This document shows, in pieces, positions 53,329 to 62,344 of a stretch of DNA of 64,000 nt. The notes beneath the pieces were generated by a model. It worked only from the letters and a program-made list of their open reading frames with translations, was not told where the DNA came from and did not search any database. Numbering within the stretch: position 1 is the stretch's first letter; every line of letters begins with the position of its first letter. The stretch comes from Alphaproteobacteria bacterium (GTDB lineage Bacteria; Pseudomonadota; Alphaproteobacteria; Micavibrionales; Micavibrionaceae): contig NZDE01000010.1 of NCBI GenBank assembly GCA_002690045.1, positions 62,001 through 126,000 of the forward strand, in the 5' to 3' direction. Position numbers and translations under genes: made by a program.

Positions 53329-53481
53329 TTTTGCTCCTTTAAGCTGCTTATGATTTCGTTGGCAGACTTTATAGTGTGCAGCCGCAAATTTCAAGATAAA
53401 GCTATATTCGTAATTTTCTTGCAACAGGCCGTGTGTTATGTAAATATATTGCGAATTTAATTTTATAAGATATGCAACACA

Positions 53482-54495
53482 ATGAGCGAAACAGAAAATA
53501 CATATGGTGTGTTTACATTAGAACGACAAGATTTGGTCGATCTATCACACCGCATTGCTGCATGTATTCCAGCCGATTTCCTAAAAGATAAAGATAAGCC
53601 TGTCGTGATTGCTGTTGATGGCACGTGGCAATGTGGCAAGAAAATTGTCGCAGATTATGGCCGTGAAGCCCTGTTGGGCGTAAAGCATGAGGATGTGCGT
53701 TTTCCTATGAGGGGTGAGACTGAAGTGGTGCCTAATGACAGCCTTACAATGGCGCAGTCATTTGTAAACGCCGTTAAAAATTTGTTTGGTAGACGCGAAC
53801 AGAAAGATAAGTGGATTACACGGCCGTTAAAAAAGCGCCTTGCAAATAGTCGTGGGGTAGATATGACATGCCGCGGTATTTCTGAATATGATGAATATGT
53901 TGCCGCAGACGTGAATGGGGCGCTTTTGGACGTCTCATTTATTAATATAGCTTGGCGCGGAAATTTTAGTTTCCATGATGACATAGATGACTGGACGGAC
54001 GCATCTTTCTTCAAACATCATATGAATGAACGGCAGGCTGGTGGTGTGGTCTATGTGCATAACCTGAAACGTGACGTTGTTGAGCCTGACATAGAAATAA
54101 AGTTAGAGTCTAAATCTGGATATACATCACTGAACGGTGAAGAGCGTTCATGTAAGAATGTGCCACATGCTTTACAGGCGTCATTAGGCGAAGATGGCGC
54201 GGATATTTTTGCAGAATGGGCGCGCTTTGTAATGGTTAAATTTAATAACACGGCATTAGAAACGCGCGCGAATATGGCTAAGATGCTGAAAGATGAATTT
54301 GGTTTCTGTGCGCTTGAGCAAATTTCACAAGAGTTACTCGCAATCCCTGTTGAAGATGACTCTGATAGCGAGCTGATGCAAATTAAAGTGGACCAAGCTG
54401 ATTTTCCTTTGGCGAAAAAGCATAAACATCATTTGGCGGCATGTAACAATAATCCCACAGCTTTGGTTAAAACTGCTGCGCCTTGTCCTTGCTAG
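53482..54495 (+). CDS. TsaE-like P-loop paralogue 1, variant Walker A
   Basis: A 337-residue protein and the largest of four tandem relatives. Conserved blocks: YGVFTLERQDLVDLSHRIA; the P-loop-like GTWQCGKK (residues 47-54); EYDEYV then VSFINIAWRGNFSF; GGVVYVHN; EPDIEIKLES; and WARFVMVKFNN. In ordinary P-loop ATPases GxxxxGK is followed by S or T; here it is Lys. The order helix, P-loop, aromatic strand, GGV-VHN strand and PDIEI strand resembles TsaE (where the blocks are GDLGAGKTT, HFDLYR, EWP and PDVEI). The FDLYR-like block reads FINIAWR, and EW reads HN. It has a unique insert (residues about 75-125) and a Cys-containing C-terminus ending PCPC. The function is not known; the TsaE link is my inference. 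Confidence 0.7.
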   Translation: MSETENTYGVFTLERQDLVDLSHRIAACIPADFLKDKDKPVVIAVDGTWQCGKKIVADYGREALLGVKHEDVRFPMRGETEVVPNDSLTMAQSFVNAVKNLFGRREQKDKWITRPLKKRLANSRGVDMTCRGISEYDEYVAADVNGALLDVSFINIAWRGNFSFHDDIDDWTDASFFKHHMNERQAGGVVYVHNLKRDVVEPDIEIKLESKSGYTSLNGEERSCKNVPHALQASLGEDGADIFAEWARFVMVKFNNTALETRANMAKMLKDEFGFCALEQISQELLAIPVEDDSDSELMQIKVDQADFPLAKKHKHHLAACNNNPTALVKTAAPCPC

Positions 54496-54597
54496 ACATG
54501 CGGCTTGGCAATGGTTTTAACCTATTTCCTTGCAAAATCTATGATTTATATGTAAAATGCTTGTTTTTTAGTCCCTATACGTGAAAGTGGTTATAAG

Positions 54598-55536
54598 ATG
54601 GGCGAAACATATGGTGCATTTACATTAGAACGAGACGACCTTGTCGCGCTCGCGCAGCGTATTGTTTTATCTGTGCCGAATGACTTTCTCTATGATAAAG
54701 AAAATCCGCTTATCATATCCGTTGATGGAACGTTTAAAGGCGGTAAAAAAATTATACCGGATTCTGGGTATGAAGCCGCATTTAACATTCAAAGAGAAGA
54801 TTTAAGTTTTGCGCAAGGCGAAATTCATGATGGAACGGATTGGAAGCGCAGCTTTTCCGAAGCGGGTAAAGATTTGAACGTTATATATCGCGGGCGTGGA
54901 GAATATGATGAATATGTGATTGGTCGTAAGGCTGGGCGCGATGTCGAGCTTTCATTTGTGAATGTCGCTTGGGGGCAGGGGTTTAGTTTTAAGGCTGCTC
55001 CAACTGAGTGCGAGCGCCTAGCACAGCATTTAGGGCTACGCCAGAAAGGCGGCATTGTTTTTGTGCATAATGCAGAACGTGAATATATTGCGCCTGACAT
55101 AAACATCAGAATTGAATCTGATTATGGTGACCGCCATGTGAATGGTGAAAACCGTGTGTGCCCAGATGTGGTTCGTATTTTGGGAAAAGGGCTTGGCACT
55201 AAACAGGCTTATGATCAATATGACTGGGCGCGCTATGTTGAAGTGTCCTGCCATAATGAAGCGTTAGATCGTGCGGCCAGTATATCTAAAATGTTGACGG
55301 ATGAGTTTGGCTTTACGGCAAAATCCCAAATGCCAAAAGGTTTGTTTGATTTAGGTGGTGGTACGGTTCGCTGTGCGGAAGATGTGTTAACATTTCCTCT
55401 GCTTGATAAATATCGTGCTCATTTGCGCGCCTATGCGGATGTAGTAAAAACGCAGCGGCCAGGGGAGCCATCATGTTACGAAATTAAGATTGATATGCCT
55501 GTTTCTGGGTGTTTAAAGGGGCTGAATCATGGATAA
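54598..55536 (+). CDS. TsaE-like P-loop paralogue 2, variant Walker A
   Basis: A 312-residue paralogue of the preceding gene. It carries GTFKGGKK (residues 44-51), EYDEYVIG, LSFVNVAWGQGFSF, GGIVFVHN, APDINIRIES and WARYVEVSCHN. The C-terminal FPLLDKYRAHLRAY matches FPLAKKHKHHLAAC in paralogue 1. It starts at ATG 54598, 102 bases after paralogue 1, and overlaps paralogue 3 by eight bases. It has no signal peptide. It is likely in the same transcript as the next two genes. Confidence 0.7.
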   Translation: MGETYGAFTLERDDLVALAQRIVLSVPNDFLYDKENPLIISVDGTFKGGKKIIPDSGYEAAFNIQREDLSFAQGEIHDGTDWKRSFSEAGKDLNVIYRGRGEYDEYVIGRKAGRDVELSFVNVAWGQGFSFKAAPTECERLAQHLGLRQKGGIVFVHNAEREYIAPDINIRIESDYGDRHVNGENRVCPDVVRILGKGLGTKQAYDQYDWARYVEVSCHNEALDRAASISKMLTDEFGFTAKSQMPKGLFDLGGGTVRCAEDVLTFPLLDKYRAHLRAYADVVKTQRPGEPSCYEIKIDMPVSGCLKGLNHG

Positions 55537-56275
55537 AGCGCCAGACATTAACGGCTATACGCTGCGCCGTTCAGATATTGTACAGCTTGCCCGTAATATT
55601 GCGCGCGCCGTGCCGCTTGAGATTCTTTCCGATAAAGCGCACCCGCTGACTATCGCGATTAAGGGGTCGTATAGTTGTGGGAAGAAATGTTTCGTTGATT
55701 CTTTTATAGAAGCCGCGATTAATCTGCCGCCATGCCCTATAGAGGGTGTAGGAGGGTGGAGGCCTGAAAAGAAAGAAGACTATCGCGCTTATCTTGCTAT
55801 GCGTTATCGCCGTGATTACTCATTTCAAGGTAATGAAGGTAAAGATGAGAGCGTTATTGCACGTGGCCTAAATGGGCAAATGATGCAGTTCTTATACCTC
55901 GACATGAATTATACGCCATATCATTTTTCGTTTTGTGCGCAGACAAATAATGAGTCCTCTACTGTTGCTGTACGTGAGTTTAATGCCTTGCGCAAATATG
56001 GTGGGGTAACGTTGCTGCAGAATACGGATGGCCCGCATGATGAAGAAGAGTTTCCTTCTGATATAGAAATATGGCTAGAAAATAAACGTGCAAATTTCAG
56101 TGGTGCGGAATTGCGTTGCCCCGATAAATCGAAATTAGCAGGAGCTTTTAATGATGAGGCCAAAAATGGCGACTGGCGGCGTTATGTTGAAGTGCGTGTA
56201 CATAACCCAGATTTGTCGTTGGTTGTTGATGCGTGTAAGCCCGTGTTTAAAGAATTTAAAATGGGCGATATATAG
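55529..56275 (+). CDS. TsaE-like P-loop paralogue 3, short form
   Basis: A 248-residue paralogue with GSYSCGKK (residues 46-53), a block FLYLDMNYTPYHFSF where an Asp is retained, GGVTLLQN, PSDIEIWLEN and WRRYVEVRVHN. It lacks the C-terminal extension seen in paralogues 1 and 2. It overlaps paralogue 2 by eight bases, and its TAG is directly followed by the ATG of paralogue 4. Confidence 0.7.
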   Translation: MDKAPDINGYTLRRSDIVQLARNIARAVPLEILSDKAHPLTIAIKGSYSCGKKCFVDSFIEAAINLPPCPIEGVGGWRPEKKEDYRAYLAMRYRRDYSFQGNEGKDESVIARGLNGQMMQFLYLDMNYTPYHFSFCAQTNNESSTVAVREFNALRKYGGVTLLQNTDGPHDEEEFPSDIEIWLENKRANFSGAELRCPDKSKLAGAFNDEAKNGDWRRYVEVRVHNPDLSLVVDACKPVFKEFKMGDI

Positions 56276-57097
56276 ATGACAACGTACTGTGTGTTTACGA
56301 TTAGCCGAGATGATTTGATTGCACTTTCACGTGGGATAGCACGCGCCGTGCCGCATAACTTTTTGATGCATAAAGACCGTCCTGTTAAAATCGGCGTTTC
56401 GGGCACTATACGTAGTGGTAAGAAAATTGTGGCTGATTATGGTCGTGCTGAAATTCTTGGCGTGGCTGGGGATACAAAAGATCTAGCGTTTGCAAAACAC
56501 AAGAAAGTCAAAAGTGAGGATGATTTGCGCGATATTTTTGTTGCGCATGGCTATGATGCTGCGGGGCTACCTGAGCATGATGAATTTGTGTGCGGCCTTC
56601 ATAAGGGCGATGTTGTTGAGGTTAGTTTTATGAATATGTCTTGGCGCTGTGGGTATAGTTTTTCTTATTATAAGAACGCTAATAGTCATGTTTATAATGA
56701 TCATGAACGTGTGCCCGCTTTATATGATGGTTATCTCGCGCATCGGGATTACGGCGGCATAGCGTATATTCACAATGCTGCGGAAATGGGGATTGATTTT
56801 GATGTTGAGGTTGATGTCAATGATGATGTCATTTCTCAAAATCAAGGTGATGATTTATGCTTTATTCCAGATTTGTTGTGGTGTTTTAATCAACGCGCAG
56901 GTTGGGATAAAAATTGGCTGCGCTATGTTGAAGTGCGTATTCCTAATGAAATTCTTGCGCAGCAAAGCGGGCTAAATGATAAGCTCAAAGCGATGGGCTT
57001 TATGAGTAAGGACGATCTGCCTAACGAGATATTTCTATCTGATGATCAAGTCTATGATATGTCTAGTTTGCCCAATATCCCTTTGCTTAAGCGTTAA
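56276..57097 (+). CDS. TsaE-like P-loop paralogue 4, variant Walker A
   Basis: A 273-residue paralogue with GTIRSGKK (residues 43-50), EHDEFVCG, VSFMNMSWRCGYSF, GGIAYIHN, FDVEVDVND and WLRYVEVRIPN. The FLM-K and IPLLKR ends match paralogues 1 and 2 at reduced length. Its stop overlaps the convergent D,D-carboxypeptidase gene by four bases. It completes a four-gene array of one family. Confidence 0.7.
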   Translation: MTTYCVFTISRDDLIALSRGIARAVPHNFLMHKDRPVKIGVSGTIRSGKKIVADYGRAEILGVAGDTKDLAFAKHKKVKSEDDLRDIFVAHGYDAAGLPEHDEFVCGLHKGDVVEVSFMNMSWRCGYSFSYYKNANSHVYNDHERVPALYDGYLAHRDYGGIAYIHNAAEMGIDFDVEVDVNDDVISQNQGDDLCFIPDLLWCFNQRAGWDKNWLRYVEVRIPNEILAQQSGLNDKLKAMGFMSKDDLPNEIFLSDDQVYDMSSLPNIPLLKR

Positions 57098-58044
57098 GCA
57101 TTAGGCGTAGGGCAGGTTTCATAAAACTTTCTATGTGTTGCGCTGGGCGCGGCGTCATTTTTTAGGTCATTGAATGCTGCGTTAAAATGGTCGGCCATAT
57201 GTACAAATGAATCTCTGCGCCAATATGTGCCAAGAGACACGCCAATAAGCTGCCACTCTCCCATGCGGGCGGTGGCGACTAAATTGTTGCGGGATGCATT
57301 TAAGTAACCGGTTTTCTGCCCTTCGGCATGGTCATAAAAATCCGTGAACAGGCCGTTTCCTTGATGGGTTTTTCCGTTATGCTCATAATCAGTAGCGCTG
57401 AAATAATTGCTATATAGGGATGGATGTGCGCCCATGATTTTTGTCATCATAATGGCCATGTCGCACGCCGTGGATGTTGAATAGGCGCGCGGCTTGTAAC
57501 GCGATGGCCTTTTTGCAAAGCCAGAAGCATCGGCAAATATTGTTTTATGCATCCCCCAAGATTTGGCTGTTTCGTTCATGCGTTTTACAAAGGCGTCATG
57601 ACTGCCAGATACATGTTCTGCAATGGCATAAGATACATCCCCTGCCGATTTCGCGATGATTGCACGTGCCGCTTGGTCGTAAGTTAATACATCGCCAGCT
57701 TTCGCATGGAGGAGCGAGGCGCTATAGCCCTTTAAGTAACGAACCGCTTTGTCGCTAATCACAAGCGTGGCATCCATATTTTCATCATTATTACGCATAT
57801 GATCGAATAATAAATGCAATGTCATGGCTTTGTTTAATGATGCGGTAATCCAGATTTTTTTAGGATTATTGTGGCTATATACAGTTTGTGTGTATGGATC
57901 CATAACCATAAAGGCTTTTGGCGTAGATTCCCCGTGCTCTGGCCGTTTAGATGCGGCTTCAACTGGCGCGCTGAAGGCCATGGTTAATGAAAAAGCGGCC
58001 GCCCAAAAAGCTTGGGCTAATTTAGTTGATTTTTTTGTATGCAT
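57094..58044 (-). CDS. D-alanyl-D-alanine carboxypeptidase (S11, DacF/DacA-like)
   Basis: A 316-residue protein with a signal peptide (about residues 1-30). The active-site SxxK is TASLNKAMT (Ser69, Lys72), and the KTG motif is GQKTGYLNASRNN. The middle motif, normally SxN, reads SAGD, so Asn is replaced by Gly. The mature protein is short and has no obvious C-terminal amphipathic anchor. S11 enzymes trim peptidoglycan stem peptides. The changed SxN motif may reduce or alter activity. Confidence 0.85.
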   Translation of the reverse strand: MHTKKSTKLAQAFWAAAFSLTMAFSAPVEAASKRPEHGESTPKAFMVMDPYTQTVYSHNNPKKIWITASLNKAMTLHLLFDHMRNNDENMDATLVISDKAVRYLKGYSASLLHAKAGDVLTYDQAARAIIAKSAGDVSYAIAEHVSGSHDAFVKRMNETAKSWGMHKTIFADASGFAKRPSRYKPRAYSTSTACDMAIMMTKIMGAHPSLYSNYFSATDYEHNGKTHQGNGLFTDFYDHAEGQKTGYLNASRNNLVATARMGEWQLIGVSLGTYWRRDSFVHMADHFNAAFNDLKNDAAPSATHRKFYETCPTPNA

Positions 58045-58271
58045 CCCTGCGTCTTATTTATTTTATTTATAATTGAATTGGCCTGTAAGTTACATATTTC
58101 ATAACTTATTGTCAAAGGTATTTTTTCTGTGCGCATTGGTATTTGTGTAACATACTGATGACTAGGTTTTAAATTATTTTTTAAGGATTTTTATGTTATC
58201 ATTAGTAATTGCTTATATTTTATTTGAACAATTTTTTTATTTTTAATTCGCAGTTCAGTAAGGATAAATCA

Positions 58272-58808
58272 ATGGCTTTATACGGTAATCCGCACTTGAC
58301 GGGGCGTGAGACTTTTTTTGATAGCACGGATGTAATTGTTTCCAAAACCGATTTGAAGGGTAAGGTTACGTATGCTAACCGCACGTTCTTGAAAATGGCG
58401 CAGATGGATGAAAAAGATATTCTTGGGCAGCCCCATAATATTATTCGCCACCCTGAGATGCCGCGCTGTGTTTATAAGCTTCTGTGGGATCGCCTGCAAA
58501 ATGGGCAGGAGGTATTCGCTTATGTAAACAACCGCGCGGTGAATGGTGACCATTACTGGGTGTTAGCCAATGTAACACCAAGTTTTAATACACAGGGGCA
58601 GATTATCAATTATCACTCCAATCGCCGTGTGCCTGACCGTAATGTGCTTGAGGGTAAAATTATGCCGCTATATAGCGAGCTTTTGGCGCTAGAAAAATCT
58701 TTCGATAGCCCTAAAGAAGGCTTGGAAGCGTCATATGGCAAGATACAAAAAATGCTGGATGATGCGGGCATTAGTTTCAATGAGTTTATGTTTTCTCTTA
58801 ACGCTTAA
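58272..58808 (+). CDS. Aer-like PAS-domain sensor protein
   Basis: A 178-residue cytoplasmic protein. The PAS core [20 protein letters not shown], followed by [19 protein letters not shown], is the Aer-type redox PAS domain. No membrane segment or kinase domain is fused. It starts at ATG 58272 after AAGGATA. The following gene encodes a soluble methyl-accepting protein 15 bases downstream, so a redox signal is likely passed between two proteins instead of one. Confidence 0.85.
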   Translation: MALYGNPHLTGRETFFDSTDVIVSKTDLKGKVTYANRTFLKMAQMDEKDILGQPHNIIRHPEMPRCVYKLLWDRLQNGQEVFAYVNNRAVNGDHYWVLANVTPSFNTQGQIINYHSNRRVPDRNVLEGKIMPLYSELLALEKSFDSPKEGLEASYGKIQKMLDDAGISFNEFMFSLNA

Positions 58809-58822
58809 GTGTGGAGGCCGTC

Positions 58823-59971
58823 ATGTTTGGGCAAAATCAAAAAGAAATTAAGCGTGCTTTGGATGTTTTGAACCGTGCTGTGCAGGGTGATTTTGAAGCG
58901 CGTATTTTAAATATTCAGGCGAAAGGCGCGCTGGGTGAATTGTTGCATGGTATTAATGATTTAATAGACCGTAATGATGCATATATTCGTGAATCGCGCG
59001 CTTGTTTGGAGCATGTTGCAAAGAATGAATATTACCGTAAGATTGTTGAGGTCGGTATGAATGGGACGTTCTTACATGCCACACGTGCAGTGAATGCGGC
59101 GCTTGATTCTATTCAGCATAAAGTAACAGATTTTCGTGTGCTTACCGATAATTTTGAAAAAAGTGTCGGCGCAGTTGTTGGTGATGTATCCAGCGCAGCG
59201 GAACAGTTAAGCAACACGTCTTCATCACTTCTTTCTGCGGCGGATATGACAAGTGCGAAGGCGGTATCTGTTTCGAGTGTGGCTGAACAGTCTAAAACAA
59301 ATGCTGCAACTGTGGCTGAAGCTGCAAACAAGCTTTCTGCATCTATTCATGATATTGGTCAGCAAGTGCAGAACTCTGTTCTGGTGGCGGATGAAGCATC
59401 AAAAATTGTTGAAACCGTAGTTGACCAAGTTGTTCAACTTGAACAGGCAGGGAACCAGATTAGTAAGGCGGATGGGTTGATTAATGACATTGCAGAACAA
59501 ACTAATTTGCTAGCCCTAAATGCGACAATTGAAGCGGCGCGCGCTGGTGAGGCGGGTAAAGGGTTTTCGGTTGTTGCAGGTGAGGTTAAGAATTTGGCGC
59601 AGCAGACATCAAGCGCGACAGATGAAATTGGTGGCTATGTCGGAAATATTCAAGCTGCCATGGAGGCTGCGGTTGAAGGGATACGCGCCATTCAGTCAAA
59701 AATTGGTGACATAAATGACGTGAATGTAAAGGTGTCGACAGTGGTTGAAGATCAAGCGAGCTCCACACAAGAAATTGCCAAGATTATTTCCGAAACGGCA
59801 CAAGGGGCGCATGAGATGTCTGATAATATCGCTGAAGTATCTAACGTTGCGGAAAATACTAAACAATCCGCGCAGGAAGTGCGTCAGGCGGCGGGCACAT
59901 TATCAAGCCGTGCGACGAACTTATATGACGAAGTACGCGGCTTCTTGGAAAAGGCGCGCCGCGTCGCGTAG
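58823..59971 (+). CDS. Soluble methyl-accepting chemotaxis protein
   Basis: A 382-residue chemoreceptor without transmembrane helices. The N-terminal part resembles a HAMP-like module ([20 protein letters not shown]). The cytoplasmic domain includes the highly conserved hairpin tip [20 protein letters not shown], plus [20 protein letters not shown]. It starts at ATG 58823 with TGGAGG upstream. Acting after the PAS protein, it would signal to CheA/CheW. No che genes are visible here, apart from a response regulator at the right edge. Confidence 0.92.
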   Translation: MFGQNQKEIKRALDVLNRAVQGDFEARILNIQAKGALGELLHGINDLIDRNDAYIRESRACLEHVAKNEYYRKIVEVGMNGTFLHATRAVNAALDSIQHKVTDFRVLTDNFEKSVGAVVGDVSSAAEQLSNTSSSLLSAADMTSAKAVSVSSVAEQSKTNAATVAEAANKLSASIHDIGQQVQNSVLVADEASKIVETVVDQVVQLEQAGNQISKADGLINDIAEQTNLLALNATIEAARAGEAGKGFSVVAGEVKNLAQQTSSATDEIGGYVGNIQAAMEAAVEGIRAIQSKIGDINDVNVKVSTVVEDQASSTQEIAKIISETAQGAHEMSDNIAEVSNVAENTKQSAQEVRQAAGTLSSRATNLYDEVRGFLEKARRVA

Positions 59972-59994
59972 AAAATCAAATTATTATGGATGTG

Positions 59995-60030
59995 CAAGAG
60001 GGTGTTGAATATACCCTCTTGTTTTATTTT
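59995..60030 (+). terminator. Rho-independent terminator after the chemoreceptor gene
   Basis: CAAGAGGGT (59995-60003) and ACCCTCTTG (60013-60021), then TTTTATTTT. Perfect 9-bp stem. Confidence 0.85.
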
Positions 60031-60088
60031 GACTCTCCGCGTATGTTCAGGGCGAAAATTATCGGATTGATTATAGGAGAATGACGTA

Positions 60089-60829
60089 ATGTTTGATTTG
60101 TCAGGAAAAACAGCCCTTGTCACAGGCGCAACAGGCGGTATTGGTGAGGCCATTGCCCGTAATTTGCACAAACAGGGCGCAGAAGTCGCATTATCTGGCC
60201 GTAATACAGATAAATTAAACGCGCTGGCAAAAGAATTAGGGGAACGCGCACATGTTGTTCCTGCGGATCTAGGCGCTGCAAATGGCCCTGCGGATCTTGC
60301 TAAAGCGGCAGGCGAAGCGCTTGGCGGTAAAGTAGACATCTTGGTCAATAACGCGGGTTTAACGCGTGACGGCTTGTCTATGCGTATGAAGGAAGATGAT
60401 TGGAATGAAGTCATCAATGTTAACATGACCGCAACATTCAAATTGGCGCAAGCGTTACAGCGTGGCATGATGAAAAACCGTTTTGGCCGCGTTATCAATA
60501 TTACATCTGTGGTTGGCGTAACAGGTAACCCAGGTCAGACGAATTACTGTGCATCTAAGGCCGGTATGATTGGTTGGTCAAAGTCAATGGCGGCGGAAGT
60601 TGCTTCACGCGGTATCACGGTAAACTGTGTTGCGCCGGGCTTTATTGCCACGGCAATGACCGAAGTTTTGACAGATGACCAAAAAGACGGCATCAATAAA
60701 AACATTCCAATGCAGCGTATGGGCGGCGCAGAAGACATCGCGGCTGCATGTAGTTACTTAGCGAGTGATGAAGCTGGCTATGTAACAGGACAGACCATAC
60801 ATGTTAATGGTGGTATGGCAATGATCTAA
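60089..60829 (+). CDS. fabG: 3-oxoacyl-[acyl-carrier-protein] reductase (FabG)
   Basis: A 246-residue short-chain dehydrogenase. The NADPH motif TGATGGIGEAIARNL, NNAG, and the catalytic Ser, Tyr and Lys (ITSVVG, YCASKAG) are all present. The C-terminus TGQTIHVNGGMAMI is FabG-specific. It performs the first reduction in fatty-acid elongation. It starts at ATG 60089 after TAGGAG. Confidence 0.96.
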   Translation: MFDLSGKTALVTGATGGIGEAIARNLHKQGAEVALSGRNTDKLNALAKELGERAHVVPADLGAANGPADLAKAAGEALGGKVDILVNNAGLTRDGLSMRMKEDDWNEVINVNMTATFKLAQALQRGMMKNRFGRVINITSVVGVTGNPGQTNYCASKAGMIGWSKSMAAEVASRGITVNCVAPGFIATAMTEVLTDDQKDGINKNIPMQRMGGAEDIAAACSYLASDEAGYVTGQTIHVNGGMAMI

Positions 60830-60833
60830 ACAA

Positions 60834-60860
60834 AAAAGGCGCTGTGAAGCGCCTTTTACT
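60834..60860 (+). terminator. Rho-independent terminator after fabG
   Basis: AAAAGGCGCT (60834-60843) and AGCGCCTTTT (60848-60857) with a 4-base loop, then ACTTTT. Confidence 0.85.
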
Positions 60861-60880
60861 TTTGTGGAGTTTTGTTAATT

Positions 60881-61279
60881 ATGTCCGAATTATATGAGGC
60901 TGCGTTAGCTGCGCAAAAAAATGCATATTGCCCCTATTCAAAACATCCAGTGGGTGCTGCGCTAAAGACAGAATCAGGCAAAATATTTGCAGGCTGTAAT
61001 GTTGAAACGGCGCATTATATTGCGACCCACGCGGAAACATCAGCCATCTCAGCGATGGTTACGGCGGGGGAAACGGAAATTCGTGAAATAGCCATTGTCG
61101 GCCCTTATGATGGGCTGTGTAGTCCATGCGGTGATTGCCGCCAACGCATACGTGAGTTTTGCGATAAAGAAACCGTGCAGGTACATGTTTATGCGCAAAG
61201 CGGCGCGCTTTTGAAAAGTTATACGATAGATGAATTGCTGCCCGACAGCTTTGGCCCAGAAAATATTGGTGATGTTTAA
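60881..61279 (+). CDS. cdd: Cytidine deaminase
   Basis: A 132-residue homotetrameric-type deaminase. The catalytic HAE lies in THAETSAISAMV, and zinc-binding cysteines in CSPCGDCRQRIREF. CNVETAHY is the substrate loop. It converts cytidine and deoxycytidine to uridine forms. I use ATG 60881 after GTGGAG rather than the upstream TTG. It overlaps the end of the convergent glycosyltransferase by four bases. Confidence 0.95.
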   Translation: MSELYEAALAAQKNAYCPYSKHPVGAALKTESGKIFAGCNVETAHYIATHAETSAISAMVTAGETEIREIAIVGPYDGLCSPCGDCRQRIREFCDKETVQVHVYAQSGALLKSYTIDELLPDSFGPENIGDV

Positions 61280-62340
61280 TCTGCGGATTTGTTTTCGCGT
61301 TTCAAAATATAATCATAAAAATCTTTATAGGCCTGCATAGTCTTTTCGACGGAGAATTCATTGATGTAGCGTTGATAACCATTTTTGACTAAATCTTGGC
61401 CAAGCGCTTTGTTGTCGCGAAGGAGCTTGAGGTTCTCTCGCAATGTGTCAACGTCATCAATATTGAAGGCAAGACAGTCTTCTTTATCACGGACAAATTG
61501 TTTCGGGCCATCGGCAAGACTGACGATTAATGGCGTTTTATTTGCCCAAGCCTGTACGAAGACAGTACCAAAGGGCTCGTACCGTGAAGGGAAGCAACAA
61601 ATATCTGCGGCGTTAAGTAAGGCTGCGCGGTCTTCACGCCAGCCGAGGAAATGGACGCGGTCTTCCATTCCGCATTCTTTAGCATAATTTTCAAGCTTTT
61701 CACGGTCTGGCCCGTCGCCAGCAAGCCAGAGATGGATTTTATCTAAATCTTTAGCTGCGGTGATTAATGTGTCAAGTGCCTTGGATTTATGCAGGCGGCT
61801 TAAGGTTAAGACGACCGTTGCGTCTTTGGGCGTGTTTAATGTGCTGCGGTCAATTTTTTGGAAATGATCTTCAGTTTCAGCGAAGTTATTAATGTGCTGA
61901 ATAGTATCAGGGTTTACGCCCTCATCTGTTAGAAAGCGCCCAATATCAGGCGTGATGGTCATGAAATAATCGGTTTCGGTATAGTATTTTAGTTTGTAAT
62001 ACCCACCTAGGCGGCTGACAACGTGATAATCTTTGTCGTCCGGCGCGGATGGGATTTTATCTGCGGCGCGGGACATCCATGTCTGGACGATTTTTGGTTT
62101 TGACTTCTTGATGATTTGCCCTATGCGCCATGGCGTAAATTTATCAACTTTTCCGCCAAAGGGAAGCGTATGTGTTTTGATGCCCGCTTTTTTTAGGCGC
62201 GGAACGCGAATTTTATTGGGGCGCGTGATGACCTCAACATCAAAGCCATGTTTCGACAGGGCAATACATGTGTCAACAAAGGCGGTCTCTGCACCGCCTG
62301 TTTCTGCTCCTGCTAAAACTTGGATAGTTTTTAAAGTCAT
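61276..62340 (-). CDS. Glycosyltransferase, GT4 family
   Basis: A 354-residue GT-B transferase. The N-terminal glycine loop is LAGAETGGAETAFVDTC, and the C-terminal domain has LTLSRLHKSKALDTLI, LAGDGPDREKLENY and CFPSRYEPFGTVFVQAW. The second Glu of the EX7E donor motif is Gln (EPFGTVFVQ). The acceptor is unknown. It is four bases after the gene at 62345, in a three-gene unit headed by the RNase D-like gene. Confidence 0.85.
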   Translation of the reverse strand: MTLKTIQVLAGAETGGAETAFVDTCIALSKHGFDVEVITRPNKIRVPRLKKAGIKTHTLPFGGKVDKFTPWRIGQIIKKSKPKIVQTWMSRAADKIPSAPDDKDYHVVSRLGGYYKLKYYTETDYFMTITPDIGRFLTDEGVNPDTIQHINNFAETEDHFQKIDRSTLNTPKDATVVLTLSRLHKSKALDTLITAAKDLDKIHLWLAGDGPDREKLENYAKECGMEDRVHFLGWREDRAALLNAADICCFPSRYEPFGTVFVQAWANKTPLIVSLADGPKQFVRDKEDCLAFNIDDVDTLRENLKLLRDNKALGQDLVKNGYQRYINEFSVEKTMQAYKDFYDYILKRENKSAD

Positions 62341-62344
62341 GATT

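Noticed and set aside
58209-58271. N-terminal extension of the PAS protein from an upstream TTG
   Set aside because: The extension is low-complexity and AT-rich, and the ATG at 58272 has an AAGGATA site with the usual PAS-protein start.
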